Origin: Flavobacterium sp. | GTDB lineage: Bacteria > Bacteroidota > Bacteroidia > Flavobacteriales > Flavobacteriaceae | DNA length: 64,000 bases | Assembly (NCBI RefSeq): GCF_004211145.1 | Contig: NZ_SEBS01000002.1 | Coordinates: 124,001 to 188,000 of the forward strand | Direction of reading: 5' to 3' | Shown: one piece after another, positions 17,690 to 25,464 of the stretch | Layout of the letters: every line of letters starts with the position of its first letter | How positions within the stretch are numbered: the stretch's first letter is position 1 | The notes under the pieces: model-generated | Told to the model about the DNA's origin: nothing | Seen by the model: only the letters and a program-made list of their open reading frames with translations | Database searches by the model: none | Translations under genes and position numbers: made by a program

Positions 17690-18843
17690 TTCGTACCTTC
17701 GATCACCACACTAACCGCATTCCCGCCGAATCCGACCGAATTTACCATAATCTTCCTCAACGGTTTCTGAATTTGATTTTCACCGAAAGGAATTCCGACG
17801 AACTGCTGCTTCTGCAACATCAGAACCGCCATCTCAACGCTCAAGATACCCGACGCTCCGAACGTATGTCCGGTCTGCCATTTGTTCGTCGTTAGCAACG
17901 GTTTGTGGTTTTTGAAGATTTTTTCGATCGCGCGCAATTCGGTCAAATCGCCTTTGATCGTTCCCGGAGCGTGCATTACGATAGCGTCGATTTCTGACGG
18001 ATCGAGATTTCCGAGCGCCATTTTCATTGATTTTTGGAAACAGTCGGCTTCGGTTGAAATTGAAGTGTTGTGTACCAAAATCTCGGTCGCGTACCCGATT
18101 CCCGACACGATTGCGATCGCATTTTCGTTGATTCCCGATTCAAGGCAGCAAATCGCCGCGCCTTCGCCCAATATCATCGAATTATATGTTTTTTCAAAAT
18201 CCATCGCGCGTGACGGAAATTCGCCGTTTTCCTTCGAGTAGATTTTCAATGCCTGCATTTGTGCAATGGTAAACGCGGTCAAAGGTGCTTCGCTTCCGCC
18301 GACGAGAAACTTGTCGGACATTCCCGAATTGAGCCAGGCGATTCCGTTAAGCAATGCGTGAAGCGACGTCGAACACGTGATCGAATGTGAAATTTCAGGA
18401 CCCGAACTTTGTAAATCGTGCGCGACCCAGGACGAAATGTTTCCGAGCGTCGTTGTCGGGGAAGCCAACGTTTGGGCTTTGTTGTTTTGGAGGAATTCGG
18501 CGAAATGCTGTTCGAACAAACCCGTTGCGCCTCTTGAAGATCCGATGTTGATTCCAAAAATCGCGTCCTTGTTCCAACCCGATTTCTCGACCGCTTTGCG
18601 TGCCGCCGCAATCGCGAAGAGAACCGAATCGTCTAACGAACGGTACTTGTTGTCGGAATTTCTAAGTGAATCGATTCCGGATTTTATCGATTCGGGCAAA
18701 AAAGCGCCCCAAGCCGTATTCCCATTGAAATCGTGCCGAGAAAAAAAATGCTTTTTGGAACTGTAATTTTGCCAGACAGCCTCGGGCGAATCACCCAAAG
18801 GCGAAACCGAAGCGATCGACATGATGGAAACGGGTTGTTGCAA
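17683..18843 (-). CDS. beta-ketoacyl synthase (KAS I/II type), candidate pimelate-chain enzyme
   Basis: 386 residues of the thiolase fold with the KAS I/II triad: Cys near 157 in TCSTSLHA, His near 291 in MHAPGT, His near 326 in GHTFGASG. It is slightly shorter than FabF (about 410) and diverged from it, so it is unlikely to be the housekeeping FabF. The neighbouring downstream-strand genes are a SET protein, bioA and bioD. This context suggests it extends acyl chains toward the pimeloyl precursor of biotin; no bioC or bioH homologue is seen in the window. A -7 box TATTTTTG lies at 18861-18868 on the minus strand. An alternative is a role in aryl polyene or other lipid synthesis. Confidence 0.85.
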   Translation of the reverse strand: MQQPVSIMSIASVSPLGDSPEAVWQNYSSKKHFFSRHDFNGNTAWGAFLPESIKSGIDSLRNSDNKYRSLDDSVLFAIAAARKAVEKSGWNKDAIFGINIGSSRGATGLFEQHFAEFLQNNKAQTLASPTTTLGNISSWVAHDLQSSGPEISHSITCSTSLHALLNGIAWLNSGMSDKFLVGGSEAPLTAFTIAQMQALKIYSKENGEFPSRAMDFEKTYNSMILGEGAAICCLESGINENAIAIVSGIGYATEILVHNTSISTEADCFQKSMKMALGNLDPSEIDAIVMHAPGTIKGDLTELRAIEKIFKNHKPLLTTNKWQTGHTFGASGILSVEMAVLMLQKQQFVGIPFGENQIQKPLRKIMVNSVGFGGNAVSVVIEGTNQ

Positions 18844-19010
18844 AACGTAGATTTATTTTGCAAAAATACGGCAACAAATCAGCAAGTAGGTCGATTGAAG
18901 TTGATTTTTGCAGTGCAACTTTTCAAAAAATCGATTGTCGCAAAAGGGAATTACAATTAACAAAATAGATATGAAACATGTAATTTCCCGCTGAGGAATT
19001 TCCTGAACTT

Positions 19011-19081
19011 AGACCTGACAAGTTTTAACCCGAGTCGCAGCCGAATTCTATGGAACGTAGCAGCATAAACCTGTCAAGTCT
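19011..19081. repeat. imperfect inverted repeat
   Basis: Arm AGACCTGACAAGTTT (19011-19025) and arm AAACCTGTCAAGTCT (19067-19081) are inverted at 13 of 15 positions around a 41-nt centre. It lies in the gap between the SET and ketoacyl synthase genes. The AGACCTGACAGGTTT style of palindrome is, from memory, common between genes in Flavobacterium. Nothing else is seen in 18844-19096. Confidence 0.5.
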
Positions 19082-19096
19082 CAAAACCGCAAAACT

Positions 19097-19687
19097 CTAT
19101 TTCGACATATCGTAATAACAAGTCAACAACGACTTCAATTCCGCTTGTCCATCGATTACGCTTTCAAATTCGTTCCATATATTTTGATTCACGAACGGTT
19201 GCAACGGCTGCTCCACGTTTCGGATCAAATCAAGGTTATCTCGCACCAGATTATCCCAGGTTTCGTGATAACGCAATAAATCGTCCGGATACACGATTTT
19301 GCGGTCGGTGCCTTCGTCCTCGGCCTCGAACGGCTCTTCAATGTTGAGGTAGCCATAATCGTCGGTGAGTTGTTCGCCGGGATGGATGTCGCGCACCGCA
19401 ATCTCGAAATCGTAGGCCGTGCTCATGCAACTGGAGTTGAAACTGTGGTTCACGTACTTCGCATTGTCCCAGCAAAGAACTTTATGGCCGTGGTTGTTCG
19501 TGAAACAATATGTATCGAGATATGCGCGCATTTTGGGAGAAATTTCCTGTTCGTCCTCAGCCGTAAAGATGCGGTCGAGGTCGTCCTGAACCCATGTAAT
19601 CGTGCCTTTCGGGATTAATTTTTTCGCGACCACGCCATAGCCGATCGCGTCGCTGATGAACCTGAGTTCGGTATCAGGATGAATCAT
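19097..19687 (-). CDS. SET domain protein-lysine methyltransferase-like protein
   Basis: 196 residues with a compact SET domain: N-terminal GYGVVAKKLIPKGT strands, the SAM/active-site block KYVNHSFNSSC, and GEQLTDDYGY with the catalytic Tyr region. The last 70 residues form a helical post-SET-like extension without the cysteine cluster of eukaryotic post-SET domains. Such enzymes transfer methyl groups from SAM to lysine side chains; the bacterial target is not known. It lies in the same orientation between bioA and the ketoacyl synthase, 68 nt after bioA, so it may be co-transcribed. Whether it has any link to biotin (for example acting on a biotinylated or ACP protein) is speculation. Confidence 0.85.
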   Translation of the reverse strand: MIHPDTELRFISDAIGYGVVAKKLIPKGTITWVQDDLDRIFTAEDEQEISPKMRAYLDTYCFTNNHGHKVLCWDNAKYVNHSFNSSCMSTAYDFEIAVRDIHPGEQLTDDYGYLNIEEPFEAEDEGTDRKIVYPDDLLRYHETWDNLVRDNLDLIRNVEQPLQPFVNQNIWNEFESVIDGQAELKSLLTCYYDMSK

Positions 19688-19755
19688 AAATATTGTTTTT
19701 GTCGACTAAAGTTATTCAATTCCAGCGCGACAAAATCTTAAAGCAAGCACAATGT

Positions 19756-21030
19756 TTACGCGATTTCTTCGAGCGCTCTTTCGATGACCGAATACACGGT
19801 TTCAAGTTGCTGGTCTGAAATAATATACGGCGGCAAAACGTACACGATATTCCCGACCGGACGCAAAATAACGCCGTTTTCAATGAAGAAATCGTATAGT
19901 TTGTTCCGAAGTTCCCCGTAATACGCCGACTTCCCATCGGTTTTGATTTCGAGCGCCATGATCGTTCCCAGGACGCGAGTCGTCGCTACTTTTGGATGTT
20001 TTGAAATCCTGTCTGAAAATTCGCTTTGGGTCTTATTGATTCGGATGAGGTTCGATTGGATCTCGTCTGACGCCAACAATTCGAAAGCCGCCAAAGCCGC
20101 CGCACAACCCGTGGGATTCGCCGTGAACGTATGCCCGTGGAACAGCGCTTTGTTGATGTCATCTGAATAAAAGCCATCGAAAATTTCCTGCGTAAAGGTC
20201 GTGATCGCCATGGGAATCGTGCCGCCCGTGAGCGCCTTCGACAAGCAAATCGCGTCAGGTTGTTTCGTGAGGTAATCGCATGCGAAATTTTTTCCGGTTT
20301 TCCCGAAGCCCGTCATGACTTCGTCGGCGATCGTCAAAATGTTATTTTCATTGCAGATCGAAATCAGTTCGTCGAGTATTTCAGGTTCGTACATCACCAT
20401 TCCGGCCGCGCCCAAGATCAGCGGTTCGAAAATAAATGCGGCACACGGATTCTCGGCAATTACTTTTCTCAACGCCGATTTCGCATTTTCTTCCTGGCCT
20501 TTCACGGGAACAGGAATTCGTACGACGTCGATAAACATTCCCTTGAACGCCTGAGTGTAAAGCGAGATTCCGCTTGCCGCCATTGCCGCGAACGTATCGC
20601 CGTGGAAAGCGTCCTCAAAAGCGATGATGGTTTTGCGCGTTTCGCCTTTGTTGTAGAAATATTGGAGCGACGCCTTGATCGAGACTTCGACCGCGGTCGA
20701 TCCGTTATCTGAGAAAAATACTTTTTGCTGGTTCGACGGCAACATGGCGAGCAGTTTTTCGGCCACATTTATCGCAGGTTCGTGCGTGAATCCGCCAAAG
20801 AGCACGTGTTCGAGCGTCGTGAGTTGCTTGTAGATCGCGTCGGCAATGAACCTGTTCGAATGCCCGAACGGATTCACCCACCAGGATGCAATCGCGTCGA
20901 CGTATTCCTTACCGTCGACATCCCAAACCAGCGCGCCTTGGGCCTTTGCGATTGCCACGGGCGGTTTTGCGGTTTTGTGTTGCGTGTATGGATGCCACAG
21001 GTACGCGGCGTCTTTTTCGAGTAAAGTCAT
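19756..21030 (-). CDS. bioA: adenosylmethionine-8-amino-7-oxononanoate aminotransferase
   Basis: 424 residues, the family's usual length. The ATG at 21028-21030 was chosen because MTLLEKDAAYLWHPYTQ is the typical N-terminus; the frame upstream runs through repeat DNA. Seen: the substrate-binding block ASWWVNPFGHSN, FFSDNGSTAVE (phosphate binding), ADEVMTGFGKTG (PLP-binding Asp) and the Schiff-base Lys in CLSKALTGG. It makes 7,8-diaminononanoate from KAPA with SAM as amino donor in the cytoplasm. It lies 52 nt downstream of bioD, the spacer being a heptamer repeat; the two are surely one transcript. Confidence 0.96.
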   Translation of the reverse strand: MTLLEKDAAYLWHPYTQHKTAKPPVAIAKAQGALVWDVDGKEYVDAIASWWVNPFGHSNRFIADAIYKQLTTLEHVLFGGFTHEPAINVAEKLLAMLPSNQQKVFFSDNGSTAVEVSIKASLQYFYNKGETRKTIIAFEDAFHGDTFAAMAASGISLYTQAFKGMFIDVVRIPVPVKGQEENAKSALRKVIAENPCAAFIFEPLILGAAGMVMYEPEILDELISICNENNILTIADEVMTGFGKTGKNFACDYLTKQPDAICLSKALTGGTIPMAITTFTQEIFDGFYSDDINKALFHGHTFTANPTGCAAALAAFELLASDEIQSNLIRINKTQSEFSDRISKHPKVATTRVLGTIMALEIKTDGKSAYYGELRNKLYDFFIENGVILRPVGNIVYVLPPYIISDQQLETVYSVIERALEEIA

Positions 21031-21037
21031 TATGTTG

Positions 21038-21107
21038 TTTTGAATTTTGGATTTTGGATTTTCAATGTGGGACAAATCACATTTAAAATTCAACATTCAA
21101 AAAAGGT
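21038..21107. repeat. TTTTGGA heptamer repeats between bioA and bioD
   Basis: Heptamers TTTTGAA-TTTTGGA-TTTTGGA-TTTTCAA run from 21038 to 21065. Opposing heptamers (AAAATTC-AACATTC) lie at about 21085-21100, giving an inverted arrangement. The right half runs into the 3' end of bioD and codes its last residues. Confidence 0.65.
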
Positions 21108-21706
21108 TTAAATTTTTCGGCGTATTCGGCGATCACGTTTTGGTCGAAATACGGTTCGTGTTCGATCCGGCCGATCATCTTGACGCCTGTTTTTTCGAGG
21201 ATGATTTTCTCGGTCGACGCATTTTCGTCTCCTGAGAAAATGATTCCCGCGATATCCGATTTGCGATGCTGCAACGCTTCGATCGTCAATAATGTATGGC
21301 TGATGCTTCCCAGATAATGGCGGGAAACGACAATGACTTTATAATCGGGTTTGATCAGATCGGCGATGGTCTGCGATTCGTTTATCGGGACGTACAAACC
21401 GCCCGCGCCTTCGATTATCAAATGTTCGTTCGTCGTTTCAGGTTCGATTATGTTGTCGATTTCTATTCGGACGTTGTCGATTTCCGCTGCCAGATGCGGA
21501 CTCGCGGGCGTGTTGAGCGCGTACGAATTCGGGAAAATTACCGTCTTTTCGTTCGAAATCAAACGCTTGACTTTATGGCTGTCCGAATTGTCTAGATCGC
21601 CTGCTTGAATGGGTTTCCAATAGTCGGCGTGGAGTGCTTCGGTTACGATGGCCGACGCGATGGTTTTGCCCACGTCGGTCGAGATTCCGGTGATAAAAAA
21701 CTTCAT
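21083..21706 (-). CDS. bioD: dethiobiotin synthetase
   Basis: 207 residues. The P-loop is GISTDVGKT at residues 7-15, followed by YWKPIQAGD and the conserved EGAGGLYVPI block that binds substrate. It closes the ureido ring of dethiobiotin with ATP and bicarbonate. A -7 box TATCTTTG lies at 21711-21718 (minus strand), only 4 nt before the ATG, so the transcript would begin at or next to the start codon and be leaderless. The C-terminal residues are encoded by a heptamer repeat. The next gene upstream is divergent, so this is the first gene of the bioD-bioA(-SET-KAS) unit. Confidence 0.95.
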   Translation of the reverse strand: MKFFITGISTDVGKTIASAIVTEALHADYWKPIQAGDLDNSDSHKVKRLISNEKTVIFPNSYALNTPASPHLAAEIDNVRIEIDNIIEPETTNEHLIIEGAGGLYVPINESQTIADLIKPDYKVIVVSRHYLGSISHTLLTIEALQHRKSDIAGIIFSGDENASTEKIILEKTGVKMIGRIEHEPYFDQNVIAEYAEKFKPFLNVEF

Positions 21707-21710
21707 ATTA

Positions 21711-21718
21711 CAAAGATA
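21711..21718 (-). promoter_or_regulatory. -7 element of bioD, leaderless arrangement
   Basis: TATCTTTG on the minus strand matches TAnnTTTG exactly and sits 4 nt before the bioD ATG. No TTG is found at the ideal upstream distance. Confidence 0.4.
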
Positions 21719-22002
21719 CCGATTGTGCTTTTAGCTGAGGTTAAAATGTGTATCGATCTCACTTTTAACAAAAGCTGCATGTTTCACGTAGCTTGGGCGT
21801 CGGATATTCTTTTAGGGATCGACATCGGCCCTTCCCCGATGACAAGGACGTTTTTCTCTAAATATGGTCATTACACGAAACAAACACTTTTTGTTAAATC
21901 AAAGTTGCGTGTCAGGTTGTTGTAAACGGCTGCAAAATAAAATCTGTTTGGATTGTGTCAATTTTATCAATTCCCAACAAAATCTGTTGATGATTTTCTT
22001 TA

Positions 22003-22131
22003 ATGGAAAAATCCAAACAGAAAATCGCTGAGGAAATTTCAAGATATCCCAACGCCGCGGCATCTGATTCCCCGTACCTTCGAAACGCGCGAAACGGCAA
22101 AATGCAAACTCCAAAAACCACTGCGAAGTAA
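22003..22131 (+). CDS. possible 42-residue small protein
   Basis: A short frame from an ATG at 22003 to TAA at 22129-22131 encodes a polar basic peptide (starts MEKSKQKIAEEISRYP). Its codons (GCC, GCG, CGA, AAC, GAT) match the bias of surrounding genes, unlike random frames. It ends 56 nt before the AI-2E-type transporter gene in the same orientation. It shares no family that I recognise. The rest of the 480-nt gap 21707-22187 shows only a 12-bp inverted repeat (21943-21954 with 22010-22021), whose right arm lies inside this frame. Confidence 0.4.
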   Translation: MEKSKQKIAEEISRYPNAAASDSPYLRNARNGKMQTPKTTAK

Positions 22132-22187
22132 ACCAACCCGAAAAGTCTCGCGATTTTTAACTACATTTAATAAACAACACAAAAACC

Positions 22188-23270
22188 ATGATTCGATCGC
22201 AAATCCCGCCTTACATCAAGGCCGTTTTCCTATCGCTATTGATTATCATCATCATCTTTGTGATGGTCATGGCCAAGAAAATCCTGATTCCGCTGTTGCT
22301 TTCGGCCTACATCGCAATGTTGCTCACTTCGTTTTGCAATCGGTTGGAGAAACGCAAAATCCCGAGGTCTTTGGCTGCTTTCATCGCGTTGTTGCTCGCT
22401 TCGGCCGTTCTCATCGCATTTGTTTATTTCGTCGTGACCCAAGTCGGGAATTTCGCGACCGATATCCAATCGAACATGCAGACCAACCTCAATAATTTCG
22501 CGACAAGGATTGACAGTTGGCTTCAAAACACTACCGGTTTCGACATCCAAATGGAAAGCGGTTTCGAACTCAAGAAAATATTCAGCCTCGTGCAAAGCGA
22601 CGACAAAGCGCTCACCGATTTTTTCATGAAGACATTGGGCACGTTGTCCGACATCATTTTATTACCGGTTTTCATCTTTTTCTTATTGATCTATCGCGAT
22701 CACTTCGCGGTTTTCATTACAAAAGTTTTCAAGAAGCAAAAGAATTCCGACCTGCTTGACCAACTCGCCGACCTGAGAAAAGTGGTGCACAACTACCTCG
22801 TCGGAGCCGGAAAAGTCATGTTGATTTTGGGCGTCGTGAACACGGGAATTCTTTTTGCGCTCGGTATCAAGCACGCGATTTTCTTTGGCATGCTCGCGGG
22901 ATGTCTGAACATCATTCCATATCTCGGACCGGCTCTGGGCGCGATCTTGCCGTTTCTTTTCGCGCTGCTTACTAAAGACAATTTATTCTATCCGTTTGCG
23001 ATCGTGGTCGCATTTACGCTGATCCAATTCCTTGAAAGCGCGTATCTGACGCCGAGGATTACAGGCGCGAACGTCAGCCTGAATGCGTTCGTGACGTTTT
23101 TGGGCTTGCTCATCGGAGGCGCGATTTGGGGAATTCCGGGCATGATCTTGATTATTCCGTCGATCGCGATCCTCAAAAAATTGTTCGAATTGAGTCCGGA
23201 AACCGAGCCGTATGCGTATTTATTTGGCGAAGAAGACATGCGCTGGTTTAGGAAACGCAAAACGCAATGA
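22188..23270 (+). CDS. AI-2E family transporter (TqsA/PerM-like)
   Basis: 360 residues with the family's layout: two helices at the N-terminus, a third near residue 65, a long soluble stretch (about 90-150), then a helical C-terminal half with the conserved LNIIPYLGPALG block and a final GLLIGGAIWGIPGMILIIPS pair of helices. The family is named for autoinducer-2 export but members have varied roles, including Na+(Li+)/H+ antiport, so substrate is unknown. It stands opposite in direction to the biotin genes on both sides and separates bioF from bioD. Its end faces the DUF2007 gene. Confidence 0.9.
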   Translation: MIRSQIPPYIKAVFLSLLIIIIIFVMVMAKKILIPLLLSAYIAMLLTSFCNRLEKRKIPRSLAAFIALLLASAVLIAFVYFVVTQVGNFATDIQSNMQTNLNNFATRIDSWLQNTTGFDIQMESGFELKKIFSLVQSDDKALTDFFMKTLGTLSDIILLPVFIFFLLIYRDHFAVFITKVFKKQKNSDLLDQLADLRKVVHNYLVGAGKVMLILGVVNTGILFALGIKHAIFFGMLAGCLNIIPYLGPALGAILPFLFALLTKDNLFYPFAIVVAFTLIQFLESAYLTPRITGANVSLNAFVTFLGLLIGGAIWGIPGMILIIPSIAILKKLFELSPETEPYAYLFGEEDMRWFRKRKTQ

Positions 23271-23309
23271 CGCGTTGAAAGTTTGCTCAAAATATTCGAC
23301 TGACGTTAA

Positions 23310-23729
23310 TCAACTGAGGCTTGAGCCGAATTCATGACCGCAATTCGCGCATTTGTAATGATAATTCGTATATAACGGCAATCCACCGATCAGGAAAGAT
23401 GCGATAACAGCGAAAAGCGTTTTTTTCTCTTTGACCGACGTCACCAGATCGGCTTTTTGTGCGCCACATTCGGGACAGGTTATCGGTTGTCCGTATTCGT
23501 CGACCGAATATTGCCTGACCTCGCCCAAAATATCTTTCGCCATATCGAGATCCTCGGTTCTTACAAAAAGCTTGACGCCTCCGACCGCGTTGCTCACCAA
23601 AGGATCCGCGTCGACGGTATGGTTGTCGCGTATAAAAACTTCGATGCCATGAGATTCGAGAAGGCCTTTGAAAATTTGGGCTTCGGATGAATAAGTATAG
23701 GTCGCTAAAAATGAAAATTGTGGTTCCAT
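23310..23729 (-). CDS. DUF2007 domain protein with zinc ribbon
   Basis: 139 residues. Residues about 7-75 are the DUF2007 (putative signal-transducing) fold: TYSSEAQIFKGLLESHGIEVFI and VKLFVRTEDLDMAKDIL. Then come a CxxC knuckle (CPECG), a hydrophobic helix (FAVIASFLIGGLPL) and a second CxxC (CANCG), forming a split zinc ribbon around a membrane segment. Function unknown. It lies downstream of bioF on the same strand with a degraded or doubtful gene between, 1 nt after the end of that frame. Confidence 0.85.
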   Translation of the reverse strand: MEPQFSFLATYTYSSEAQIFKGLLESHGIEVFIRDNHTVDADPLVSNAVGGVKLFVRTEDLDMAKDILGEVRQYSVDEYGQPITCPECGAQKADLVTSVKEKKTLFAVIASFLIGGLPLYTNYHYKCANCGHEFGSSLS

Positions 23730-23730
23730 A

Positions 23731-24042
23731 TCATGAAAGTACGCAATCGAAGACGATTTTGACGGAACTTTCTATCGAAACTCGATGCGATACGATTGCA
23801 ATTTCACATCGTTCACGCAATCGCAGATGTAAGCGTATGACCGGAGTTTGATTTTCTTGGACGATACTGTCGAACTCGAAATCAAAGGTTATGAAAGAAT
23901 GCTTCTCGCCTGGATGTGTCGATAATTTTTGAATTCGTTTCGAAAAAATCGTAAAGGACATCGTCGTGTCTTTGTACTGCCGATTCCGCGCAACTTTTTT
24001 CGATTCGCACGAGAATACTACCAAGAAAATGGAACGGCACAA
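23731..24042 (-). pseudogene. probable degraded gene between bioF and the DUF2007 gene
   Basis: A 103-codon frame with a TTG start begins 10 nt after bioF and ends 1 nt before the DUF2007 ATG. The frame has a lipobox-like start (LVVFSCESKK). Protein-like segments then appear in different frames: DDVLYDFFETNSKIIDTS in one, EKHSFITFDFEFD in another, KLRSYAYICDCVNDVKLQSY ending at a stop in the third. Pieced together they read like one lipoprotein of about 100 residues broken by two or three frameshifts. It may instead be chance, or sequence error. Confidence 0.35.
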
Positions 24043-24052
24043 AATGTCGTCG

Positions 24053-25192
24053 TCAGAAAACCAATCGGCTTAAATTTTCGAGCAAGTCTGAAATCTCGCG
24101 TTCCGAATTGTACGAATGTAAACAAATCCGAAGTCTTTCCTGGCCTTCAGGAACTGTCGGCGACAAAATCGCTTTCACGTCAAATCCTTGTTGTTGTAAA
24201 CCCGACGCGACCGTTTTCACCTTGTTGTTTCCTGGAATTATCGCCGATTGGATCGCCGATTTGCTGTAGACGAACATCGGTTTCAAGCCCAAACGGAATT
24301 TTTCCTGATTGAAATGTGCGATATTTTCATTCAGACCAAAGCCGTTTGTAAACGTTTGTAAACGTTTGTAGGCGGTTAAAATCGTCGCGACCGAATGAGG
24401 CGAAAGCGCCGTCGTGTAAATGAAACTCCTTGAAAAATTGATCAGATAATCGCGCAATTGGCTCGATCCCAAAATAGCCGCCCCGTGACAACCCAAACTT
24501 TTCCCGAACGTCATGACGCGCGCGAAACACTTGTCTTGGAGTTTGTTTTGTTGCGCCAAACCACAGCCGTTTTGGCCAAAAACGCCGAGTGCGTGCGCTT
24601 CGTCGACTACCAACAGGCAATCGTGTTTCTCGCAGATCTCACTTAGGATTTCAAGATTCGGCGAATCGCCATCCATCGAAAAGACCGATTCGGTTACGAC
24701 GTATAGATTTGTGCCCGATGATTTGTACCGAAGTGCGAGCCTTTCCAAATCCTCGTAATCGTTGTGCGTGAACTTGAACGATTTCGCGTGCGACAACCCG
24801 ATGCCGTCGCGAATCGAGGCGTGGCACAATTCATCATAAAGGATAAAATCATTGCGTTGCGGAACCGAACTGAAAAACCCGACGTTCGCATCATAACCTG
24901 AATTGAAAATCAACGCCGTTTCGCTGTCGTGGAAATCCGCGATGAAATTTTCAGCGACTTCATACAATTCATGGTTTCCCGAGATAAGTCGTGAACCTGT
25001 CGCGCCGTTTTGCGTGATTCCGTTATTGACAAGGAATTCGTGCGTGCTGTCGAAAAGCTCTTGTGATTTCGCGAATCCCAGATAATCGTTCGACGAAAAA
25101 TCGACGCGCAAATTCGTCGACGAGAGTTTCCGGAACGCATTGTTGTCGTGTCGCGCCTGTAGTTTTTCAAGTAAGTTTTTCGGGAATTCCAT
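24053..25192 (-). CDS. bioF: 8-amino-7-oxononanoate synthase
   Basis: 379 residues of the alpha-oxoamine synthase family. Seen: SNDYLGFAK, GATGSRLISGN, the PLP-stacking region ELCHASIRDG, VVDEAHALGVFG (Asp that binds the PLP nitrogen) and the Schiff-base Lys near 231 in TFGKSLGCHGAA. It condenses pimeloyl thioester with alanine to make KAPA. The gene is separated from bioD-bioA by a transporter gene in the other direction. Its coding sequence holds a 10-bp tandem repeat at 24343-24370. The start is preceded by an AT-rich promoter region and a large palindrome. Confidence 0.93.
   Translation of the reverse strand: MEFPKNLLEKLQARHDNNAFRKLSSTNLRVDFSSNDYLGFAKSQELFDSTHEFLVNNGITQNGATGSRLISGNHELYEVAENFIADFHDSETALIFNSGYDANVGFFSSVPQRNDFILYDELCHASIRDGIGLSHAKSFKFTHNDYEDLERLALRYKSSGTNLYVVTESVFSMDGDSPNLEILSEICEKHDCLLVVDEAHALGVFGQNGCGLAQQNKLQDKCFARVMTFGKSLGCHGAAILGSSQLRDYLINFSRSFIYTTALSPHSVATILTAYKRLQTFTNGFGLNENIAHFNQEKFRLGLKPMFVYSKSAIQSAIIPGNNKVKTVASGLQQQGFDVKAILSPTVPEGQERLRICLHSYNSEREISDLLENLSRLVF
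24343..24370. repeat. 10-bp tandem repeat inside bioF
   Basis: AACGTTTGTA is present twice exactly (24351-24370) and a third time less its first two bases (24343-24350). The period is not a multiple of three, so slippage would shift the bioF frame. Confidence 0.8.
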
Positions 25193-25259
25193 GTCGTAAA
25201 AATACGATTTATGTTATGGAAACGATTCGCCAGCCCCGATGGAAACGGTTAGCCTTTTG

Positions 25260-25340
25260 AAAAAAAATGTAGCGTTTGCTCGGTTTCGCGAGCGACCGAC
25301 GGAAGCTACGCGAAACCGCCGGCAAACGCACATTTTTTAA
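25260..25340. repeat. long GC-rich palindrome flanked by A/T runs
   Basis: Arms GCGTTTGC (25272-25279) with GCAAACGC (25322-25329), and CGGTTTCGCG (25281-25290) with CGCGAAACCG (25309-25318), enclose the loop region 25291-25308 (gcgaccgacggaag). The stem extends outward through ATGT/ACAT into an A-run and T-run. It lies in the divergent gap between bioF and the DUF2975 gene, where no terminator is needed. Read as RNA it would fold in either direction. Confidence 0.75.
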
Positions 25341-25411
25341 AATAGCTAAAAGTGGACAGCGGGAAATTGTTTCAAAAAGATAAAAAATTATTTCAATTAA
25401 ATATTTTATTA

Positions 25412-25439
25412 TTGTTATTCGATAATTTTTATATATTTG
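25412..25439 (+). promoter_or_regulatory. promoter of the DUF2975/HTH unit
   Basis: TTG at 25412-25414, 17-nt spacer, TATATTTG at 25432-25439, 25 nt before the ATG at 25465. An exact match to the Bacteroidota consensus. Confidence 0.6.
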
Positions 25440-25464
25440 TTCCAACATCAAAACACTCTTACAC

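Noticed and set aside
17683..18843. Housekeeping FabF
   Set aside because: The protein is shorter and diverged, and no acpP or other fab gene is nearby; context favours a special role.
21707..22187. tRNA or structured RNA in the gap beside bioD
   Set aside because: No cloverleaf or conserved RNA pattern was found; only a 12-bp inverted repeat and one small open frame.
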